A stretch of DNA of 64,000 nt from NCBI GenBank assembly GCA_001414485.1, contig LLEY01000047.1, positions 124,001 through 188,000 of the forward strand. The letters are read 5' to 3'. This document shows positions 56,422 to 64,000 of this stretch, in pieces. Both the position numbers and the translations under genes were made by a program. The stretch comes from Calycina herbarum. Taxonomy: Eukaryota; Ascomycota; Leotiomycetes; Helotiales; Pezizellaceae. Under the pieces are notes generated by a model, which saw only the letters and a list, made by a program, of their open reading frames with translations, did not search any database and was not told the DNA's origin. Numbering within the stretch: position 1 is the stretch's first letter; every line of letters begins with the position of its first letter.

Positions 56422-58874
56422 ATGTCGGTGACTGGCGAGCGTCAAGAGTCCGGCGAACCACCCCGGAAACGAGTGAGAAAGGGAACAAAAAGTTGCTGGG
56501 AATGTGAGATTATACTCCCATATGGTTTTGGTGACTTTTCTGAGAATGTCCAGGCAAACGTCGTAAAATTCGGTGTGAACTGAGCTCGGAAGATGTACCA
56601 GTTTGCGCAGGTTGTCTCGCCAGAGGCACAACTTGTTTAAGTCAAGAATATCCCGAAGAAAGAGAGCCATCGAGCACCCATCAAGTTGGAGAAAGACTAG
56701 GACGAGTAGAACATTTATTAGAGACACTCCTAGCAAAGATCTCGGCCTTTGAGGATGATGAACGAGCCCAGAAACAGATGTTAACTCCCGATTCCTTGTC
56801 TTCGAATGACATTCTCACACCACATCCTTCTAATCCCCCTACAAGTATCCAAGAAGTCACTCCATTCATGACACTCTTTGACAACCCAGTGGTGAGTTTC
56901 CTGCATGTCATTTGTTTCTTTCTCCATCCCCAGCCTGCAAATTTGTTCTCAATCTGGCGAAGCAACTCGTTGACATCAAACAGCTTGGACGTCGAGAAAC
57001 TGTACCCTCACAAGCACCAACACCCCAGTCTGTTGCCAGAACACCTTCATCCAGGTGTGAGAAGGTTCCAAGAAGTGAGCGAATCAAGCAAACCTTAGCC
57101 GAGCTATTACCCTCCCAGAAAGACGCCGACTTGGTTTCGAGTAACAGCACCTGTTGGCTTGTCGTTCACGCCATGGCTGAGCACACGTCTGATGTATATG
57201 CAGCAGACGAAGACTTTAATCATATGTCAGCTGCCTTCAATATGACTGAGGTTGCAAAGGGGAGCCCGACACTGATCGCCCGGACACTTCTGTATCTTAC
57301 TCTATGTCTTCAGCAACTTGATCCTGAATTCGACACGAATCAACTCAGTCTCCTTCCAAGCATCGAGGCTCGCATGGAACGATGGATGAGCACTGTTCAA
57401 GCCCTTGTCACTTCGGACGACGAACTTGTCACGACTATGGAGGGGCTAGAATGTTTGGTGCTTCAAGGCGTATATCACACAAACGGCGGAAGCCTTCGGA
57501 GGGCTTGGTTGGCTTTTCGAAGGGCTACAAGTCTCGCTCAGTTGATGGGATTGCACAGGCCCACTACTGGGATGAAAGAGGGGAGACGATTTTGGTTTCA
57601 AATTGTCCAAGCTGATAGGTACCTTGCTCTTCTGTTGGGCTTGCCTGTTGCCAGTCCAGAAGACGTTTTCCTCCCAGAAGAAACCTTTGACAATCCTGCG
57701 ATGGATAAGGAACATTTAATGATGCGAAGATTGAGCGCTTTAGCCGGCAAGGTCATCGATCGAAATCAAGCGCAGAATACACAAGCCTATGCTACCACAC
57801 AAGAAATCGATGAGAAATTAGACTCCTTAGCCAAGGAGATGCCAGAAGCCTGGTGGGAGGTTCCAAAAATTCTACCTGATGAACGCTCGAAGAAGATGGC
57901 AAAGCTTTTCGATCGTATGATCAATCAAATCTGGTATTTCCAGGTTGAAAGTCTCTTGCATTTACCATTTATGTATGTACTCTTATTACTCTAGCCCCCC
58001 TCTCTAGAATTGATCTCTCTGGTGTGCATTTGAATACAGCGATAACTCCTTATTTGCCCTCGGATCCTTTCAAAGCAAGCAACGACTGACTCTCCAATTT
58101 TTAAGGCTTCGAGCTAGTACGGAACGTCGTTACGAGTACAGCAAATTTAGCTGTTTGAGATCTTCTAGAGAAACGCTTTATCGTTATCTGGCCATGCAAG
58201 AGATTTCTACTCGTGCCTTTTGTTGTAAAATTATGGACTTTGGCGCCTTGACATCGACGGTCACACTTCTTCTGGGAATTTTGCAAGGCTCTCAAATGCC
58301 GGAAACACAAGAACTTCGCGCGCAAAAAGAGAGTGATCGAGTTCTGGTCCAAACAGTTCTCAAGTCTCTCGAAGAAACATCGCGTGGAGGCAAGGAAGTT
58401 ATAGCGACACAAAGTGTCTCCGTCATCAAATCACTACTAGCAATGGACACTCCAGCAGGACGTGAAGCCAGCAATCTTCGACTCACAATCCCCTATTTCG
58501 GTACAGTTAGCATCGTTCGCCCCAAGACCGGGGAAGCTAGTCAACAACAACAGCCACAGAAGCAACAGCAGCAACCAACACCACCTGCCATTAATGGTCC
58601 CGCCATCTTCCCTACAAGCCAAGGAATCAATTTCGACGCTGGTCAGTCGGTTTGTCATTCAGCCCCAGATCCCTGGGCTTCACTACCATATCAAGCTCCA
58701 GGTTCAGATTCAACAAATGTTCCGATGGTATCATTTACCAGCTCTCACTTCCCTATTGTGATGCAAGAACAAGGACAACAACCGTGGGATCAGAATTGGA
58801 ATTTAATGGAGGCGGATACAGTATTTTTCGATAGTTTGCTGAGTACGGATATTGATGGAAACTGGATTTTATGA
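56422..58874 (+). CDS. Zn2Cys6 fungal transcription factor
   Basis: Nuclear regulator of 725 residues; exons 56422-56503, 56554-56891, 56984-57972 and 58106-58874. The binuclear zinc cluster is C25-x2-C28-x6-C35-x9-C45-x2-C48-x6-C55 (CWECKRRKIRC ... CAGCLARGTTC), preceded by the basic stretch PPRKRVRKGTK. The middle holds the fungal-specific regulatory domain (SPTLIARTLLYLTLCLQQLD; LRRAWLAFRRATSLAQLMGL). The C-terminus has a Gln-rich run near 58545 and an acidic end. The acceptor at 56983 and that at 58105 were chosen because nearer AGs would insert unrelated residues or change frame. The zinc-cluster intron after the fourth cysteine codon begins is common in this family. Its targets are unknown; the convergent peroxygenase is a neighbour but no evidence links them. 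Confidence 0.9.
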
Positions 58875-59116
58875 GCAATGAATGAAAAATGGGACGTATG
58901 GATGAGATTTTGTGGAAATGTTTTAGTATATGTACTTTTATAATGACTACTTAGAATACCCCACAAGAAGTGAGGTAAAGGAGCAGTCCTCACACACCCC
59001 TCAATATCAAATCTTACAATTTTAGGTGGTGTCTTCTTGTTGGAGGTGCACATTATACCATACAACAAGAAACTAACACACCACCCACCCCTCCCTTCAT
59101 AATTTCATCGTACATA

Positions 59117-59884
59117 TTACAAACTAGCCCAAATACTTGAAATGTTCCCGGCCAACAGCAAATTCCCCGGCAACGTAAGAGCAACACTCGAAGGCTGCCA
59201 CCCCATATGAAATGGAAACCGTTCATTCTCAACCCAATACCGGATCAAAGTTTTGTTCCCATCTCCCGTGATGGTGTTCCCAAACGTTGAGAGCATTAAC
59301 CCGTACTGAAGAAGCGCAGGTGTTTTCGCGAATGTGGCGTTGAACTCAGGGTTATTTTCCGCACCGTAATCAAACCGAACTTTAATCTCTTGGGCTGCTG
59401 TTTGAAAATCGATAGTTTCTACATTTTCCCAAACCGAGAGGGTTCGATTCCATTGTCCTGCGTTGAAAGATTCTGCGTTGCCAAAATAGGAGTCCTGGCG
59501 GGACATCGAGGCATCGTGTTCTACAGCTCGAGGAATATGTTGCTTTAGGTCTGAGAGATGAAATGTGGAACTGTTTCCTGTAGTTGAGGTTGTGAGGGCT
59601 GGGATGCCTATGACTAGCATTGTTTCGTAGGTCATGTTGAATCCTAACAAAGCAGCGTTTCCAAGGACTTCGAGGTCGATCGAGAGACCATTGTGAGGGA
59701 GGAGGCCGTGATTTGCCATGGTGTTCATGGCGGGGCAGGGGGAGCGGGCATCGCTTTCGGAGGGTGGTACATAGGGGTATATTTCTTCTGTGAGGAGCGG
59801 AGTGGCTGTGAGGGTTGACCTGGTGGGAAAAGCGATTGTGAAGGATGTGAGGATTGCGAGAAGGGTGAGGTGGGGGTAGGTCAT
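59117..59884 (-). CDS. secreted heme-thiolate peroxygenase (short UPO / chloroperoxidase family)
   Basis: Intronless, 255 residues. The first 20 residues (MTYPHLTLLAILTSFTIAFP) form a signal peptide. The proximal heme ligand is Cys50 in the PCP motif, SPCPAMNTMANHGLLPHNG. The acidic motif EHDASMSRQD at 122-131 gives Glu122 as the expected magnesium ligand. Several N-x-S/T sites fit a secreted glycoprotein. These enzymes use hydrogen peroxide to oxygenate or halogenate organic substrates outside the cell. The length fits the short UPO branch. A distal acid/base residue cannot be assigned with certainty by eye. Convergent with the Zn2Cys6 gene, 242 bases between stops. Confidence 0.88.
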   Translation of the reverse strand: MTYPHLTLLAILTSFTIAFPTRSTLTATPLLTEEIYPYVPPSESDARSPCPAMNTMANHGLLPHNGLSIDLEVLGNAALLGFNMTYETMLVIGIPALTTSTTGNSSTFHLSDLKQHIPRAVEHDASMSRQDSYFGNAESFNAGQWNRTLSVWENVETIDFQTAAQEIKVRFDYGAENNPEFNATFAKTPALLQYGLMLSTFGNTITGDGNKTLIRYWVENERFPFHMGWQPSSVALTLPGNLLLAGNISSIWASL

Positions 59885-60678
59885 CTTGGTCTCGAAAGAA
59901 TGTAGAGCGCTAGATATTCTTGAAACGACGACGTATGTATAAGACTAAAGGGAGTGAAGAGATCACAAAGAAACGGCACAGGGGCCAGGTTGGTAATACA
60001 TAGATTCTGACTGAGTGGGTTTTTCGCCAAGCTGGTGTCATACCTTTTTTTTCTTTCGTTATCCTGAGGAAAACTACGATGGTACGACATTGAACGGGAA
60101 ATCCACTTGTGTACATATCTTGTACTTGCAAAAACCCTTCTTAAGGCTCTTTCCCCCCGGTAGTTGGGCCGTATGAGGCTGCATGTCTACTTTAGTATGT
60201 AGCGAAGAAACCCCTTTTGTGGTCTTCCCATGTCGTTTCTTTGTCGTTGTTGATACCCGGGTGGGATGCCGGGTCTTGGTTAGATCATTAACAAAAGAAA
60301 TCCGGAGGCTTAAAGATAGAGTGATTCATATCCAAGTCAACTCGTCCACAGTTGTCCTTCTGATAGATTACTAAAAGAGATACAAGTCAGATGTTATAAA
60401 ATGCCTTCTAGTCCTTCGCTTAACGGACTGAGAACACTTGACCTGCTTAATTAAAGTACTAAGTAACATGCCTTTGTACCGAAATATCCCGTCTTAGGAG
60501 TTTTTGATGAAGGAATCTGCTGTGGTATGTTGTTATTAGTAATTCGGGTTTCCGGATATACCTTCGGAAACCCCACGGGATGGCACCTTAAATGACCTGA
60601 TCTCCAAGTCTGCATAAAATCCACTTTCTGGGAAACGCGTAATCCATTATAAATGTACAGTAATACCGGTACACTTTC
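59885..60678. other. intergenic, peroxygenase promoter
   Basis: 794 bases upstream of the peroxygenase and beyond the next gene's 3' end. Short frames at 59881-60131 and 60183-60374 show no domain. Nothing else is recognised. Confidence 0.5.
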
Positions 60679-61522
60679 TTATCTCGAACCGGTAGCAACC
60701 CCAATAGTAAAACCTCCCGAATCCAGCTTCTCATTCAGACAAACAATACTCATCTCATAAACCCTCGCAACATCCATCTCCATTTGCTCATCTGGCTCGG
60801 GAAATTTCTTATTTCCTTCAATATCCGTCTCGCTTTCCATGATATCGTCTTCATCATCCTCAGGTTTTGACTGTTCGTGAGGTTTGGTCATATGCTCCAC
60901 GATCAGGATTCGGGTTGCTTCAACTAGACTTTTGCAACGGACCATATCTGTTTTCGTCATTCCTGCGCCTTTTCCTCCCTCGAAGCCGGGGAGAATATCG
61001 CCAGTGAGACTATCTTCTCCTTTCATGAGACTGGAGAATGTGTGGTCTAGTTTTCTGAGGAGTTTGAAAGTTGCTGGGGGTGCGGGGTCGAAGGCCGTGA
61101 GATATTCTGTGACCTTCAATGCAACATTCAGGAGATATGGGATTTGTAAACTCGCTATTTTATATTATTAATTCATTTGAAATTTATGAGAGTGGGGTGA
61201 TCATACGAGTTCCTGAAATCCATAGAACATCTACTACTGCACTTAGGTCTCGTGCTACGTCACTCATGCTTGTATATCCTACCAATCCATCTCCTTCCGG
61301 TGGTTGAAATTTCTTGGTGTAACGTCTGGCGATTGACAGTAATGTTTTATCGATATATCGGCGGGTATTATCTTCCTTTTCAGAGCCTGGCTTTAATGGG
61401 CGAGCTCTTGGATGCGGGAGGGATGAAGTTGTGGATGTGGTGGAGAGGCCGCTAGGCGCGGGCGAGGGAAGTGAATGGATAAAACCTCCAGGTTGGATTG
61501 ACGCACCGTCCTCCATTTTCAT
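60679..61522 (-). CDS. conserved-looking protein of unknown function, 263 residues
   Basis: Exons 61522-61207 and 61154-60679, joined by a 52-base intron in frame. The N-terminal 60 residues are Ser/Pro-rich and disordered. The rest is a compact helical domain: RRYIDKTLLSIARRYTKKF, DVARDLSAVVDVLWISGT, LQIPYLLNVALKVTEYLTAF, FKLLRKLDHTFSSLMKGED and MVRCKSLVEATRILIVEHM, then an acidic linker and a final helix (ARVYEMSIVCLNEKL). The density of hydrophobic helical positions suggests a real conserved fold, but I cannot name it. No signal peptide. The first ATG is used; 61516 is an alternative two codons later. It is divergent from CTNNBL1 across 287 bases. Confidence 0.72.
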
Positions 61523-61809
61523 GCAGCTTGATTTATGCTTGAGATTTGCTTTCGTGAGATTATGAGAAGTTGTGGAGGTGATCTGATATTCGGGGGGCAA
61601 GTCACGGGATGATAACCCTTTCCAGGTTATCGCGTCGGAGCTTTCCAGCTCGTCGCAAAAAGTTGTCTGAAAGTAAACATCAACACCCTCTACAAATCAA
61701 CCCATTGAGCCATACTTCGCAATACCCCTTTCAATATTGAGCCTCAATCACCTCTTACTTTAGAGAGCCCAAATACCAGCCCTTGCCGTGCCAATAAGGT
61801 TACGAAACC
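61523..61809. promoter_or_regulatory. compact bidirectional promoter region
   Basis: 287 bases between the divergent starts of the 263-residue gene and CTNNBL1, which must contain both upstream regions. No specific site assigned. Confidence 0.5.
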
Positions 61810-63765
61810 ATGACCAGCATCGACGACCTATTCAAGGTACATTAGCTCTCAAAATACCCTCGAAGCAAGCTAACAATTCCTCATAGAAGCCCGCACTTCC
61901 CAGCAACAAGAGAAAGTTAGAAACAACCCGAGACCCGAGTTCGCAAACCCCTCAATCCGCCAAAACATTTAATGCTGACAGCTGGCAGATGAGATCTACA
62001 AAGCAGCAAAGTTAGGCTCTAACGGCCATGCGAAGAGCAATGGAAAGGCAGCAGAAGTCGCAGAAGAGGACGACGATGATATAGAAGCAGGACCCTCCGC
62101 GCCGCCAGATGAAGAAGACTATGGCCCAGACATCCCCGACGACGATGAGGGACGATTCTTCGGAGGAGGCGTAACACAAGAAGAGAACGAGGTTTTGGAT
62201 TATATGGATGGACAAGAATCCGCAGAAATTGCGCCGGAAAAGATAGATTCAGCATGGCTACGGAAACTCGCTCTCAATTTCGAGAAGAAGATCTCGAAGA
62301 ATTCGGAATTACGAGCGAAATTCGAGAACGAACCGGCGAAGTTTATGGGGAGTGAGGCAGATTTGGATGCTGATATAAAGGCTTTGAGTATCTTGTCCGA
62401 ACACTCGGAATTATATGGAGAGTTTGCAAAACTGGGATGTGTAGGAAGTCTGGTGGGGTTATTGTCGCATGAGAATACTGATATTGCGATTGACGCTGTG
62501 GAAATCATCAGCGAGCTCACGGATGAAGACGTGGAAGCAGAGCAGGAGCAATGGAAGGCAATCACAGATGCCATGGTCGAATCGGATTTACTGGACCTCC
62601 TTATTTCAAACTTCTCGAGATTCAACGAAACTATTGAATCAGATAGAAGTGGAGTTTACCATGCGCTTTCCGTCCTCGAAAACCTCGCATCACAACCATC
62701 ACTGGCAGAGAAAATAGGACAAGATACTACGGTGCTGAAATGGCTCTTGGAACGAATACAAAAGAGAGAAAGTCCGGTCACCCAAAATAAACAATACGCT
62801 GCGGAAGTACTCGCCATCCTTCTACAATCATCCAGCATAAATCGAACGAAAGTCTGCGAGCTTGATGGAGTTGACACACTCCTCCAAATCCTCGCCGCAT
62901 ACCGAAAGCGAGATCCAGCGAAAGGAACTGAAGAAGAGGAGTTTGTGGAAAATGTATTCGACGCACTAACATGTTGCGTCGACGAAGCGCAAGGAAAATC
63001 AAAATTCCTCGAAGCAGAAGGCACCGAACTCTGCCTCATCATGATCCGGGAAGGCAAAATGAGTAAACCACGAGCACTTCGACTTATCGACCACGCTCTA
63101 GGAGGAGTCTCCGGAGCAGAAGCCTGCGAAAAACTGGTCGACGCAGCTGGGCTCAAGGTGATATTCAGCATGTTTATGAAAAAATACCTGGATTCTCAGA
63201 CGATTGAACATCTCATTGGCATATTCAATTCTCTTCTACGTCACTTACCAGCCAACTCAGCACCTCGGATACGAACACTGGCGAAGTTTGTGGAGAAGGA
63301 TTATGAGAAAATCGAAAAACTTATTAAACTTCGACGCGACTTTGCTGCTAGGGTTGCCGTTGTAGATAGGGAGATCAAGGAGGAACAGAAGAGGAAAGAT
63401 GCTGAGGAGAAAGAGAAAATGGATGATGAGTGGTTAGGGAGGAGGCTTGATGCGGGCTTATTTTGTTTGCAGAGTGTGGATGTGGTGGTTAGTTGGTTAG
63501 TGGCAGAGGATGGGGGTGCGGAGAAGAAGGTTAGAGAGTTGCTTGCGGAGCGGGATGAGGGGTTGGATCTGCTGAAGAGCACAATTACGGGTATGTTATG
63601 TTTGAATTTCTTACACTTCGTTGGAATTTCCCCCTTTTCATCAACGGGAGCCACTTGCTAACTGGGATTGTGTTTACAGAACAACTCAATACGATACATG
63701 GTGATTCGGAAGAAGAGACCCTGATGAAGGATATGTTAAGCACATTAGCTCAATTCTTAACATAG
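61810..63765 (+). CDS. CTNNBL1: beta-catenin-like protein 1 (armadillo-type, spliceosome-associated)
   Basis: Predicted 588 residues; exons 61810-61836, 61887-61938, 61989-63590 and 63680-63765. It starts MTSIDDLFK, continues KPALPSNKRKLE (a likely nuclear signal), and after the second intron reads NEIYKAAKLGSNG. The second intron uses a weak GTTCGC donor (61939) but is the only choice giving the family text RDPNEIYK. DEGRFFGGGVT and LDYMDGQE mark the family. The body is an armadillo-like helical solenoid (ELYGEFAKLGCVGSLVGLLS, HENTDIAIDAVEIISELTDE, QYAAEVLAILLQSSSINR). The C-terminus has a Lys/Glu coiled coil and ends in STLAQFLT. In animals CTNNBL1 binds the Prp19/CDC5L complex in pre-mRNA splicing; a nuclear splicing role is inferred here. 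Confidence 0.92.
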
Positions 63766-64000
63766 CAAAATCCTCATCGAGATGTAATAAAAGAAATTCC
63801 CACATTATACTTTCAAATATTGTATCACAACGGTGAGTTTTCTTTCAGTCTCAAAGCATTGATCGAATAACTATACCAAACTATTCCAAGTTGTCAGCAA
63901 CTTGTTATTTTCATTTTTGATCTCATCCTTTCAACAATAAGGCGGTATGTCATCCCTAAACACGTCATGCTTACTTTCTCACTTGGCTCTCCAACCTACA
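63766..64000. other. intergenic, end of window
   Basis: CTNNBL1 3' flank; it contains AATAAAAG at 63785, which may serve as a polyadenylation signal. Nothing else seen. Confidence 0.4.

Noticed and set aside
56934..56983. Nearer acceptor for the Zn2Cys6 intron 2
   Set aside because: The AG at 56932-56933 leads into a frame that stops at 57098; the AG at 56982-56983 leads into the conserved regulatory domain.
58540..58590. CAA/CAG run in the transcription factor as a possible microsatellite locus
   Set aside because: It is a short, interrupted Gln-rich coding run of the kind common in fungal regulators; nothing suggests instability.
1..64000. CRISPR arrays, tRNA or rRNA genes, secondary-metabolite cluster
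   Set aside because: I looked for spaced direct repeats, tRNA T-arm patterns and PKS/NRPS/terpene core enzymes and found none; the gene set is mixed housekeeping and secreted enzymes.

Overview
The window is nuclear DNA of a filamentous ascomycete (Pezizomycotina). Genes are split by short GT-AG introns of about 48-115 bases, the proteins include fungal-only families (Zn2Cys6 regulator, heme-thiolate peroxygenase, fungal Tom6, the DUF6606/DUF3638/DUF3645 giant protein), and one Fot1/pogo transposon carries the C-to-T damage typical of repeat-induced point mutation (RIP). A leotiomycete (Helotiales, Botrytis/Sclerotinia-like) is my best guess from overall look, not a demonstrated fact.

Layout. 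0.5-7 kb: a gene-dense stretch with an annexin whose N-terminus is built from duplicated exons, a predicted nucleotidyltransferase-fold protein, a PAQR/hemolysin-III membrane protein and a PCI-like protein. 7-12 kb: a 5-kb gene desert with fossil sequence. 12-23.5 kb: secreted class-3 lipase and secreted S41 peptidase (tail to tail, 92 bases apart), the kinetochore subunit DSN1, a cytochrome-b5-linked mitochondrial sulfite oxidase, and an unrecognised 458-residue protein. 23.5-37 kb: an amino-acid permease, TOM complex subunit Tom6, a TauD/TfdA dioxygenase and a SET-domain protein with a signal peptide, separated by long intergenic spans. 38.5-49.6 kb: one giant gene (about 3,160 residues, 13 exons) of the DUF6606/DUF3638/DUF3645 family. 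49.6-53.8 kb: an AT-rich transposon island with a RIP-damaged 1,852-bp Fot1-like element. 53.8-64 kb: an unrecognised gene bordering that island, a Zn2Cys6 transcription factor, a short secreted peroxygenase, a conserved-looking protein of unknown role, and CTNNBL1 (spliceosome-associated).

Two threads deserve attention. First, small non-coding repeats: a MITE-like family (two copies, one carrying a nested palindrome), a second dispersed repeat with one copy inside an intron of the giant gene, and palindromes in three other over-long introns of the same gene. Second, four places where confident exons cannot be joined in frame although a single base would repair each (one in DSN1, three in the giant gene), most near short A or T runs. 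That pattern suggests homopolymer errors in the assembly, with real decay as the alternative.

No tRNA, rRNA, CRISPR array or biosynthetic gene cluster was seen. Exon coordinates below come from reading splice signals and frames by eye; there is no transcript or homology evidence behind them.
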